Positions 20,791 to 32,600 of a DNA stretch of 64,000 bases are shown one piece after another. The notes beneath the pieces were generated by a model. That model was not told where the DNA came from. It was given only the letters and a program-made list of their open reading frames with translations, and did not search any database. The DNA is from Mytilisepta virgata. Its lineage: Eukaryota; Mollusca; Bivalvia; Mytilida; Mytilidae. Location of the stretch: contig CM051508.1 in NCBI GenBank assembly GCA_028015205.1, forward strand, positions 10,930,001-10,994,000, read 5' to 3'. Made by a program: the position numbers and the translations under genes. Numbering within the stretch: the first letter of the stretch is position 1; every line of letters starts with the position of its first letter.

Positions 20791-23143
20791 GCGCACCTGG
20801 CTAAAGCCAAGGTGAGCTTTTACCGTAACTTTACGTCCGTCGTTCGTCCGTCCGTTACAACTTATTTCAATCTTCTCAAACCCCATGGCCTATTGAAGCC
20901 AAACTTGGTGGGGATTGAAAAATCTCCTGAAACTACATAAGCAATTGAGTTGTTATCCTTACATGGTCCTCTATAAAGTTTGTTTTTTGTGCCGATTTGA
21001 AATCCAAGATGGCCGTTACCAGGGGACACATTTAAGATCGGATCCTATTGGAAATACATAAAAACGCCTTTTTGTCCGAGAACGTTTGACAGATGGAAGT
21101 AATATTATCCCTAAATGATCAGATAATGGTGCCGATACGAAATTCAAGAACATGGCTAACAGGGCCATTTATGCACTCTCTCTGATTTGCTGAAATGTAA
21201 AAAATATTCTCTGAAACTACAAAAGCAATTGAATTGTTATATTGCAAGGATGATCCTTACATGGTCCTCTATAAGGTTTCTTTTTCAACCTTGACAGCCA
21301 AGGTCCCTAAATGGTCCTCTTTCATAATTGTATCACGTGACCAGGAATGTCAACCAAAATGGCTGACACAACAGAACTTAGTTTAACATAGGACCCTATA
21401 AGAATTCATTTAAAGATCTTATCTGAGACCCACATACTATATAATGAGGTGCTAGGTATGTTCTGACTACTATTGATATCTAGATCCAGTTAAATCTTTT
21501 TACCATGTTAATGTCCGTCAAATGTTCAAATGTAGTGTCCCTAACCTACACGCATCAGGTCTGAAGGTTTTTCTTGCCACGCTGAAGATTCTTTCTACTG
21601 AGACAGATGTGGCAGGAGTACATTTGTAGATAAGATACTGACTGGCAAGTTTACTCAGTGGTGGAAATCTGTTGGTGTCCTTGCCAAAACAAGAGGGTTT
21701 TCATGACTCTACAATTTTTTTTTCAACCTCAACTTGCACAGCTCTCCCAGAAAGTCTTTTTCTGGATGGTTTAGATGTAGGATCTTCAGTTAACGCTAGG
21801 TGCAGCACTGGGCAGAAACATCGATTGTAAACATTATATCTAGTACCAAATCGTCTATAGATGGGTGATAAATATTTTTTAACCTAGTTTTTAAATAACA
21901 TGGGAAAAACAGCTCCGCCTGGCGTTAGTTGAACATCCTATTAGATGGCATGAAACTAAGAGTTGCCTTTTTCAAATGGCTCTAGAATGTAACATTCTTT
22001 CAGATGTTCTTTCATAAGGGGACAACTTAATTTTACTCAGTTTGACCTAAGGGCACAAAATTAGGACCTTTTAATCACTACTGACACAGCTGCAAACACA
22101 GTATTAGAAGCCATAGCTCTAGGTATTTTTACGGTCAATTCACAAACTTCTTTGTATTAACCTTTTATAAGGAGCACCTCCCGAAGGAGTAAAATTAGCT
22201 TAAAATATTATATATTGAGAAACATGTACAGCAGACTAAATATTTTTTTATTGTTTGTTAATCGAATAAGAAAAAGGGCTAAAATATAAGAATATATACG
22301 TAAAAGGTAAAAAGTCTTTTGATAATTTATTTTAGAATAAAATACTTTTATACTGTTCATTATTTACTATAAAATTTTATGATTAAAACTTACAGTAAAA
22401 TTTTTAAAATGTTAAGTGATATGGTCATAAGTTAAGTAATAATATGGTTATGGCTTAATGTCAGCATCATTTTTTGTACAATTTAATTAGCATCAAGTTT
22501 ATTTGTATTTTACAATTTAACACAGAGATTATCTTGAGAATCTTAAATGAAAAAAAAAAACGGATAAGAGGAAACAGCAAAGTGTCCACATTTGACACTA
22601 AGAGGGGAAATATGCAAATTCCTGAAAAAATCAAATCATCAATATTTTATCCAAAAGATCAGCTAAGCTTTCTTAAATAGTCTGGAGAGAGGGACAAAAA
22701 GCTATTTTTCCTTCACTATCCATCAGTGTGTAATTGAATGTAATTGAAAAGTAACTGGAATTACATATGCTTTTTTTTGTTAATAATTAATTATATTACA
22801 ATGACATGTAATTGAAGTTTGACCAATTACACATTACTTTCAATTATATAATAATTTATAATTACGCTCATTACCATTACACATTACCATTACCCTATCC
22901 CTGCTCAGCAGCAATGGTCATTAGATGGTCCACTTTCATAAATGTGTTCGCTGACCTGGCCTGTCAATCAAGATGACCACCAACTGAACTTACTTTTGAA
23001 CGTAGGACCCTATGGGAAAATTTAATTTGCAGATCACCATACCTTAAACTTGACCATTTGGAACCAAACTAATGCCAGCAATGGTCCTCTTTCAGAATTT
23101 TGTTAAATCCAGGAGAGCGATACAGGCTCTTGAGAGCCTCTAA
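20791..23143 (+). mobile_element. Helitron-like element with internal insertion
   Basis: The 5' end is a hairpin, GCGCACCTGGCTAAAGCCAA then GGTGAGC, followed by a CGTCCGTCGTTCGTCCGTCC tract. The 3' end is AGGAGAGCGATACAGGCTCT then TGAGAGCCTCTAA and T. The 5' CACCTGGCT and the 3' (CC)AGGTGAGC-type phrase of the family are inverted relative to each other. Interior phrases ATGGTCCTCTATAA and TGGTCCTCTTTC recur on both sides of about 21440-22890, which appears to be foreign DNA. No Rep/helicase frame is present, so it is non-autonomous. Confidence 0.45.
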
Positions 23144-23738
23144 TTATAGGGAGAATAAAAAACCGCCGTTCATCAGACTATCAATCATCTTGAGAGTTAC
23201 GTCCCAATGCAGAAGCCAATACCCCAAAACGCCGTACCACACAACGCCGTAACGGACGAGAATTGCGAAACGAGTTCATTAACACTTATATCTACACATA
23301 ACTAAAAAATAATATATGACCGACATAATGTTATAACACCCACATACACTATTGTTATTTATAGAAACCCTAGCTAAATACATATATAAGATGAATTAAC
23401 ACCGGTACCAATTACAAACGACCGTCCGCCTAGCCCTTTGGTCATTACATTTTATCTATAAATAACTTATTAAAATTACAAGCTGACATCTAAATAATCC
23501 CCCTGTCTATAATTTGTAACTTGATGGATTTTATTTCGTATCCAGGTGACAGATACATAATTAAGATGTCTGTGTATTTGGTAATATGTACATTTCTGGC
23601 AAAATTTCGATTATCAAATGATATAAAGGTCCCTATATACTAGGTGAAAATGTTGGGTTATTTTAAAACTAAATTATATCCATCTTTCGTTTAGCACTGT
23701 CTTATTCAAGACTACAATGGAATCGCAAAATGTTTTTT

Positions 23739-24114
23739 TGGTCACCTGGAACCGAGGACCAATGTGACCTATTGCTATATCACTTTGGGTCCGTCGTCCG
23801 TCCATTTTCCGTCGTAAACTTGTTAAAATCCTCTTGTGCGAAACAACTGGGACAATTGGAAAACTTGACAGTAATGGTCATTAGGTGTTGCTCTTTCAGA
23901 ATTGTATCCGATGAGATGCGCGCGCCATCAAGCATGGCCACATTTTAACGTGGGACCACTGAAAAACCTTGTTTGAAACAAGTTAACAATTTGTCAAAAC
24001 CAGTGAGACAACTAGGACTTTACAGCAATTTTCCATACTGTCAGTCCAGATGGGCATAGTCAACCAATTTATCCTGCAAACGATTACCAGATACAGGCTC
24101 ATGGGAGACTCTAA
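23739..24114 (+). mobile_element. Compact Helitron-like element, about 376 bp
   Basis: The 5' hairpin GGTCACCTGGAACCGAGG pairs with ...AATGTGACC; a CCGTCGTCCGTCC tract follows. The 3' end is ATACAGGCTCATGGGAGACT then CTAA and T. It is the shortest copy in which both ends can be seen. Confidence 0.5.
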
Positions 24115-25020
24115 TTAAACAACCGCGAAAGAAGAAAAATGTGTTGGCTTTATTACATTCAATGCATTTATATCAAAATTTTCTTTGTTTACAGATCTGT
24201 ATAAATTGTGTCTAGAATTCAAATATATCAGCAATAAAATTGTAAAATCGATGACAAATGCTATTGGTTAGCTGAAAATTTGCAGTCTTATAATTCGCCA
24301 AAGCCAATGTTGAACAAAACTAAGCTGAACGTTTAAATTTTTTAATAAATGTAACATTCACTGATTTATGAATTTATGTATACATACATGTCATTTAATG
24401 GTAAATTCAGTTTTTTATCCATTTTTTTTAATTGAAAATGAAAAACAGAGCAAATCATTAAATTTATTTAGAACTGGTAAAAATAATTCATTTATTTGTA
24501 TTAAAAAAACCAACAAAATTGATTGATTGATTGAATAGTGTTTAACGCCGAGGTAGCGCTATTGTAGACAATATCACGGCGAGAACTAATTTGAATAAAA
24601 ACGAACAAAAATAACATACTAAAGACCTATGTCAATATCTCCATGCCTGTTGTCTTAACATATCATGTTCTTATTGCCTTACATGACGTGTATACAAAAT
24701 CTCATTTTTCATCTGCTTTGAGCGACACCAGTAAATGTTATTTGTTTAAAAGTAAAGTAAATTACAAAGTTACCCCCCCCCGCGAACAAAATAAGAAAAA
24801 ATCCTGAACCTTATTTATTTAATGCTAGGTAAAGCGGAGTTTCGAATGAAAAATAAAGCAATTTCTACAGTATGAGTCGGAAAGTATTTTAATTTTGTAC
24901 TCCTTTGTTATTTTTTGTACGGCGTTTTGTCAGTTGGGTTGTTTTGATTGGTATGTTATTCTTGACCTTTCCTGTTTTCCATTTTGTTGTTTATTAGTAA
25001 AAAAAACTAAGTGGCATGAT

Positions 25021-25187
25021 ATGGCAAGACGTTTAACTATTTATTCTAACTTCAAGATGTCTCATATAATATATAAGATATCTCATATAATATATAAGAT
25101 ATCTTTTATAATCTAATTTTTATAAGATATCTTATAAAGTTTATTGGATATCTTGAAGTTAGAGTAAATAGTAAAACGGCTTGCCAT
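25021..25187. repeat. Foldback element with 38-base arms
   Basis: Arms 25021-25058 (ATGGCAAGACGTTTAACTAT...) and 25150-25187 are inverted copies with few mismatches. Between them are reiterated AAGATATCT and CATATAATATATAAG phrases, themselves palindromic. Confidence 0.7.
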
Positions 25188-26141
25188 AGGCATGATCTCA
25201 AAAAGGACCAAATTCCCATATGCATCATTAACAATGATAAAATCCAAAACTCGGGCATAAAAGAAACTGCAGTATTTTTTTCTAACCTGGCCCAAAGAGC
25301 CTTTTGAGCAGTTTCCATCTCTTTATGTCCGTCCTCATCATAGTACACTTTCTTCAAACACCACTAAGCCAATAGAGAAAAAAGGTGACGCAAGAGTCCT
25401 TAAGTGGCCTTCTTTCAAAATTTTGTAGTGGGTGCCTGTCCAGAGTTACTAAAAATAGAAACTACTAGGGCAAGCGAGATCAAATTTTGATGTAATAGTG
25501 CTTCGGTGTTCCCCTTTCAAAACTATGTCTGAGGGTCCGAACCCCTGACCAATATGGCCGCCGTTACTAAAAATACGAAACAAAAAATTAAAAATATTCT
25601 TATATGAAACAACTGGAGCAATTGAAACCAAACTTTAATGGAATGGTTATATGGTCCCCTTTCAAAATTGTCCGGTGGTCCGGCCTGACCAATGTGGCGA
25701 CTGAAAATAAAATAAAAAAATAATTAAGAAAATAAAATAAAAAAAATAAAATAAAATAAAAATCAGCAAAAAAAAAGATATTTAAAAATCTTTTCCTCTG
25801 ACCCTTTCACAATTTTGTATGGGGTTAGGACCATAGACCAATATGTTTTCTTAATGGTGTTTATGACTTTTGAACAGCAAATTAAAACTAGGTTAGTGAT
25901 ACAGACTCTCATTTTTATGAGTTTGTTTTTGTCAATATTGAATTAGAAAAATAAATCATTTCAATAGGTAACTTTTAACAATAATGTTATATGTAAAATT
26001 GTATATTGACGATATCACAGAGAACACAGAAGATTTCTTAAAAGAAAAAAGTTGGCAGTGTCAGTTCAACTGAATTTAGACCTCCTCAAACTGACATTTA
26101 ACCCTTTGGAATGCCTCAAGCTGCATGACATTTGCCTTGGC

Positions 26142-26209
26142 TGTCATTAAATTGTTTAAGAAACAATAACATATTTACTTGTGTCATAAAATTGTTTAAG
26201 AAACAATAA
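26142..26209. repeat. Direct repeat containing a small hairpin
   Basis: AAATTGTTTAAGAAACAATAA occurs twice, 40 bases apart, each preceded by a GTCAT phrase. The inner TTGTTT/AAACAA forms a small hairpin. Confidence 0.65.
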
Positions 26210-26465
26210 ATTATGTGCCTAGTTAATTCAAACGCAGAAATAGAAAAAAATATGTATCAAACTGAAACACTGGATTTTGAGAAAATTAGAAAAGAAGACA
26301 AATTAAATATGATAATAATCAATGTTTTTAGTTATAATTTCTTTATATTATGTTTATTTATACTTTTGTTCCCTTATATAATATTTCAAAAATTGGGGGA
26401 AATCGAATCAATCATGATATATTTTTTTTTAATATTTTATATTATTATAAAATAATGATTTTTAT

Positions 26466-26768
26466 TTGGTCTTCTCGTAGTAGCGTGCTTACCTCGAGTG
26501 TGGACGGTAGCGGGTTCGATCCCAGCCGGGTAAAACCAAAGTCTTTAAAGTTCTAACTTATCCACCAAGCGGACTCGAAATAATTTGTCCATGTCGGACG
26601 AAGTGTCTTCCTACAGACTGTTACATTGTGAACTGGCACGTTAAAAACCGGCTCGGGCTAGTAGGAAGCAGAGTTCATTTTAATATCATATCAACATGTT
26701 CTCGCCCTGATATGCATATGATAATTGCCATGCACTGAACGTTAAACAATAATCCATCCACCAATTTA
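26466..26768 (+). mobile_element. tRNA-derived SINE, 5'-truncated copy
   Basis: Same family as 5733-6090: box B (GCGGGTTCGATCCCAGCCGG), the ATCAACATGTTCTCGCCCTG phrase, GAACGTTAAACAATAATCC and a CATCC-type tail. The tRNA-like head begins part-way, and internal deletions are present. Confidence 0.7.
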
Positions 26769-27653
26769 TTATTAGGTCAAAACATTTCGTATTTAGCATA
26801 GAAAGGTATTATTTACTGTGCCTATTTCTTAATAGAATAGAGAATGGAAACGGGGAATGTGTTAAAGAGACAACAACCCTGAGAATATTGCTCCTTAGTA
26901 CTAATTGCATTAATTTATACGACTTTTGTACACTATTTGAAACTTTCAGTTGATGATTTTTGGAATCCTATTGGGATTCAGACAAAGGTGACCATCACAA
27001 ATTTTGGCTACCCGTTCGGTTTATTGCTGAAATTTTGATCAGTTTATTTGATCGACTCCATAGTTTTGGTCAAAAAGCATACACGATGAAATTTAATCGA
27101 GAAATGAATCTTGAACCAGAAATTCAGCATCAGAGTCTACATTTTTTTTACTAAAATTTTATTTTATAACTAAATTGCAAGTTCATATGCCGAGGATTTT
27201 TCATTTTATTGTTAATTATATATAGCTATATCATTAAAAAATATTTTGTCACAATAATGAGAGAAACAGTCCACATGATCCCAAACAATCGTTCCTGCAT
27301 AAGTTTTAGTAATAAATAATAATGCAATCTTAGGTAGTCGCCAAGGATTTTCTATTTGTGCCCTTTTAAAAGAATTTAACTCAATATCGCACCTTAAAAA
27401 AATAATGTAGAACGGTTCAATTCTGAAGCTATGAAGTATATCATAGTTATAACAGAAATAACTCATAAAATTATCCACAATACACAACAATATATTCCTG
27501 TACAATTTCAGAAAATCAGAGGAAGTCGACAAGGATGTCCTGTTTTGCCTCAGACATTTAAATATATTTAAGCTCATTTTATATTTTTGAAAAGTAAAAT
27601 CACGATATGTACCTTAAACAGATGTTGAAAATATTATAATTAATCACACAAAA

Positions 27654-27683
27654 TATAAAGGGCAGTAAGACACCTCTTCAGTT
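27654..27683 (+). promoter_or_regulatory. Candidate core promoter of the BMSP-like gene
   Basis: TATAAAG at 27654-27660 is followed 18 bases later by an initiator-like TTCAGTTTT. The coding start at 28581 lies directly behind a splice acceptor (TTTTACAG), so an upstream non-coding exon is expected. A good donor (CATG/GTAAGA) follows 28064. Whether this TATA drives that exon is inference. Confidence 0.3.
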
Positions 27684-28580
27684 TTCTTGCTAGTTCACGA
27701 GGGGACGTTAACTCTTATGACGACCTGATGCTTAAAACATCAATTTTCATGATAGAGTTATGATATATACTTATTAACATCGTTTTCAACAAGTTCAAAC
27801 AAATTTACAATCAACCTTTCTGCCCTGTTACCGTTTACAATAGTAACAGAGAAAAATGTTGTATTTTACCTTTTGGCGAAATGCATCTTGTCAAGAGAAC
27901 AAATTTGTTGTGCCCAGAGCGGATTCGGATCAAAGAAAACGTGATTGCCCGTGCGGAGACGTATTTTTACGCGGTGATTAAGGATTGTACGGTCAATCTA
28001 GGTTGAGGAGGCAGAGAAGTTTGTAGTTATGAGAAGGTGACAGGGAATTTTACGATCGTACATGGTAAGAAAAATAATTTTATGAGATTTTAGGCTGAAA
28101 TTGAAACATTGTATTAATTTTCAATAATCTCTGTTTTTTTATATCTATGTTTCGTAAATACAAAACGAAGAATTGAATTCTTTTTTTTTAAATTGAATAT
28201 AAGTTATTAAATTTGTTTCCTTCGTAGTTTAAGCTGGTTTTTTAATTTGATAATTTATTTACAAATATTAATTTTTAAAACAAAAAGAAGCATACATTTG
28301 ATGAAAATATAATGATTTGAACTATAGGTTATTTGTATCATCAGACACACTCTAAATGGATCACATGAAAAATATTCAAAATATTCTAGAATTAAATGAA
28401 TTTTTGAAAATGAAGAGACGCATAATTTTAGTGAAAATATAATGATTTGAAATGTGTATTATTTGTATTAATATTTTTCATCACCAAAAAATTTCTTATA
28501 CTCTCAGCTAGTAATTTTGAAAAGTATTCAACAATTAAAAGAAACTATTGAAACTAACATTTTAACCATTGATTTTACAG

Positions 28581-28641
28581 ATGAAGTTACCTTTAGTTAT
28601 ATTATTATTATGTCTCATTGTACGGAACTCACACCAACAAG
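28581..28641 (+). CDS. BMSP: BMSP-like exon 1: signal peptide
   Basis: ATG follows directly on the acceptor TTTTACAG. Encodes MKLPLVILLLCLIVRNSHQQ, a typical signal peptide with cleavage likely near the SHQQ end, then donor GTAGGA in phase 1. The acceptor implies at least one upstream non-coding exon. Confidence 0.75.
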
Positions 28642-29597
28642 GTAGGAACACCTCATATTCTGTAAATTTTTAAACCCCTTCAATAAGAGCAAATCAGAGT
28701 TGCTATTGTCATATAAAGACAATAATTATAAATGCGTTTAGCGTATCTTATTTTTCATTTTTAACTAAATTGCATTTAAAACTTATCTCTACCATTTCCT
28801 TCTGGATTTTCTTTTCAAAAAATATTTTTTCATTGTCACCAAATGTAAACTGAAAGAATAGATGGATGGATGAATTATTGTTTATCGTCCAGTGGCAACC
28901 ATTAGGAGCATATCAGGACGAGAACATGTTGATATGATATGAATATGGTCCCTGCTTTGTTATGGACCGACACGCTAAGCCGGATTTTTTAAATAATGTG
29001 CTAGCTCACGAGGTAACTGTCCGGATGAAAACATATCACCCCACTCGGACACATTATACTGATTCCGAGCCGACCAGTCCTTTGCTCTTACTCCTAGATG
29101 TCGCGTGTTTGGCTGTGAAAAAGCAGCAAATACCAGTTTAAATGTCTTCGATTTGGCCCTGGCCGGGGATCAAATCCGCGACCTTCCCCACTAGAGGCGA
29201 GCATGCTATCACGAGACCACCGAGGCGGTTTTTGGAAGCGTGAATATGGTGAATTAATTCTTGACGCAACATCTCCTCATATACGCAGAGAAAGCTTAAA
29301 CAAAGGAACAGCTGTTCAATTGTTGTTCTTCGTCTTAAAAGTCACAGTGAGGTCTTGTATATCTTCTTTGATAATGCTCTTGAGGGAGAATTCTATTTCA
29401 TCCGAATTTCATTGTAGTGTTGGTAAACTGTCTGGAAATATAAAGTATTTACCTCGGTCTTATTAGTCACTGACGAGCATTTTAGAAAAAAGATAAATGT
29501 TAAGCATTAAAATACTGCTTGAATGTATATGGTATTATGAGATTTCATTTACTCCATAAATTATTCAGCTTCATAAATAATTTCTGTATTTTTTATT

Positions 29598-29644
<47 letters not shown>

Positions 29645-32600
29645 TTATTATTATTATTTTTTTTTTTTTTTTTTGGGGGGGGGGGAGTGTTACTTTCATA
29701 AAGATTTACACTCTCAACATTTTTTCTTTGAAAAACTATTTGTTGAATAGCTTTGACTAAGGTCAATTACATTCTTTTGACTTTACAATTCTGCGTACGC
29801 GTGTGCATCGCAGGATACGCTCTAAAAAAAATCTTATTTAATCAAAAATTAAGATTTTTACATATAAAATCAAATTAAGGAGCAACCGTTTGATGGGGGC
29901 CTCAAAATTGATCCTAGCTCCCCTCCCCCATTAAAAACCAAATGGTTGCTCCCTTATCGATTTTAAGAAGTCAATTAAATAATACATGTAATAGGGCGAA
30001 TCTAATCATTCTATATATAGCAATGGATTTAAAGACATTTCAGAATGTTTTTCGTATATTTTGAGATGGTCAGACAGTTAAATATTATTTAAAATAGTCC
30101 CTTTTGAAATTAGAATATCTAATTACCTGATGTGTTTCTCATATTTCTAAGAAATTCATTTTACAAAATTTAAACCTGATCAAGAAAGTTCTACGCATGT
30201 TAAATCTCTTTTTTTTTCAATGTGCGCCGTGGTGTAGTGGTTAGCCCATCCGACTACGAAGCTAAAGGTCCCTTTTTCAATTCCCGTTCGGGGTGAAAAT
30301 TTCAGGGATCAATTCGTGAGGATGGACTCGGAAAAATATTCGTCCGTCGGATGGGGACCAAAAGGAGATGTAACGTGTTAATGGAGAACAAATCCCTTAG
30401 CACGTTAAAGACTCCCTTGTAGATGTTGAAAAAGAGTAGGCTAAAATGCCACTAAAGGGACCGTTCTCGCACTCGCAAAGCGAAGAGAGATTAGCATAAG
30501 TTGGTATCTATTATAAAGGAATAATTCTAAACTAAATCTTTTTTTCCTATTCTAGGAAAACTATACATCCTATTGTATGACTCAGTGCTGACAAAATATT
30601 TGTCATCTTTACAAATACATGCATTATAAAATCAAGAACACATAAAAAAATACTTAAAACCTTATAATTTTACAAGTTTTTGAAAGATGAGGTCAACCAA
30701 ATACACTTAACGAGGTATAATGTTAATGTTTAATTTTGAAATAAAAGCACTTTTTATGTTTGTAGACATTTTAAATCTTTGTAAATTTATGATCATATGT
30801 GTCAGCAGTTGTTTGCTTTAAGGATGCTCGCTGGTCATGTTTTGGTCTTTTTGTCAGATTTTCGGAATCCTCGGGTTTTATCCATTTCTTTAACTTGATT
30901 TTTTTTGCCCATGAACCCCCACTTATTCTTTTATAATTCAATCATATATACCTTAAAATGGTATTTGACAAAATTTTATGAAATCCTTTTTATTTTTTTC
31001 ATACATTTTTGAGAGACTGAAGTTGTCAATGGAAACACAATGAAAAATCCAGAGAAAACCCATTTCCTGCAAATTTTCAAGGCCTTATAGCTCTAAAATG
31101 AGCACATGAACATATATTTTTTTCTTGCTTATTTGTTTACTATTCATATGTTCTCTCAATCTAAAATACCTATTTCAAATCCTATTTATTTCCTATAAGA
31201 CCAGCGATAATCCTTAAGCCACATTTTTGCAAAAACGGCGGTTTGTTCTTCACTGCTGGAAGTTGTATGATTCAAGTAAAAAATCTACAACGAGTGAGCG
31301 AACAAAGAATTTTTTTCGGACGGCGGATTGTAAATTCATATAATTTCCTACAAAATCGGGAAAATTTTCAAAATGTTTGCGTGGTATGATCGTAAAATCA
31401 CAATGCAATCTCCTTGATCGTTATGTGTGGTAGCTAGCGTAAGTCAAAGAAAGCGTCTGGTTAAATACTTAAAGACCAATCAGTACTCTACAAATCCATT
31501 TTAATGTTTATTTATGAGCTTAATAAATTCCTCGATATTTTACATTTATGTAATATCTTATCATCGCCATTGTCTTAAGACTGGAATCCATCGTTTGTCC
31601 TCTTGAGTCACTTAACCGTGAACATGCTTAACTTACTGATTGCCTCCTCTATGTGAAAGGCTTAGTTTTTGCATTTTGTTTGAGATATGTCGTGATAATT
31701 GTTGACCTCACCTTTAATTCCCATTTAGATTAACTACATGTATTTAAAACAAGCCGTTCAAAAATTTGAATTCTTACGATAAAATTTTTGTTCCATCTAT
31801 TGCAGGCTTAAACTGTTATGTACCGGCTGATATTCTAATTCTGTTGGATGGATCCGACAGCATTCAATCCAGGGATTGGACAAATGCAAAGACATTTGTA
31901 AAACAGCTCGTCAGTCAATTTGACGTAGCACGTGACGCTATTCACATTGGTATGATAGTTTATAGCTCTAATATTGGGGATCACGTCAGTTTTTCTCCTT
32001 TTAAACCAAAGACTATGCTTGAAATCCTAGCAACTTCTCTTCGGCACCCTAAGCAATCTACAAACACGGCGAAAGGTATTGAATATGCAAGAACACAATT
32101 TAAATTGCATGGAAGACCTGGAGTACCGAAAATTCTCATCGTGATTACGGATGGAAGTTCGGACTCTCCTAGAAATACGAAATCTCAAGCAGAGCTAGCA
32201 AAAATTGAAGGAATTCGTATTTTGGCGTTGGGAGTTGGTGGCCAGGTATTTAAGGACGAACTGAGACAAATTGCCTCCAGTCCAAGAAAAGTATATACAG
32301 CAACATCATTTATAACATTACAAGGACTTGTTTCTGAAATCAGAAACATGGTCTGCCAAGGTTAGTATGTTTGAAAAGTAATTAAGACATGCCGACACAA
32401 TTGCAGTAAGATAGCCCATAATCTTTTTTAGAAAATATAGAAAAATATTTTTAAAAATTTCATTTTTGTTTCAAACGAGAAAAAACACGTTTAATGTTAT
32501 GCTAAAAAATAATTTTGCTATGTATTCCATTTCTTTTTCTCTTTTTCTGTGTTTTAATTTGTGGCGAGATAGAAACTGAAAAAAGATATTTATTGCGGCG

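Larger units (their letters stand above)
15886..27650. other. Intergenic region without a supportable gene
   Basis: About 11.8 kb between the first gene and the BMSP-like gene. No exon chain, conserved domain or RNA gene was recognised on either strand. Most of the recognisable content is repeats: Helitron-like elements, hairpin-headed repeats, MITEs, foldbacks and a SINE fragment, listed separately. Stretches 24120-25000 and 26770-27600 show nothing beyond AT-rich sequence and a short GATTGATTGATTGAATAGTG piece near 24519 that resembles a SINE tail. Confidence 0.55.

Noticed and set aside
27212..27577. 121-residue minus-strand open frame
   Set aside because: Random composition in AT-rich DNA, no homology recognised, no splice or promoter context.
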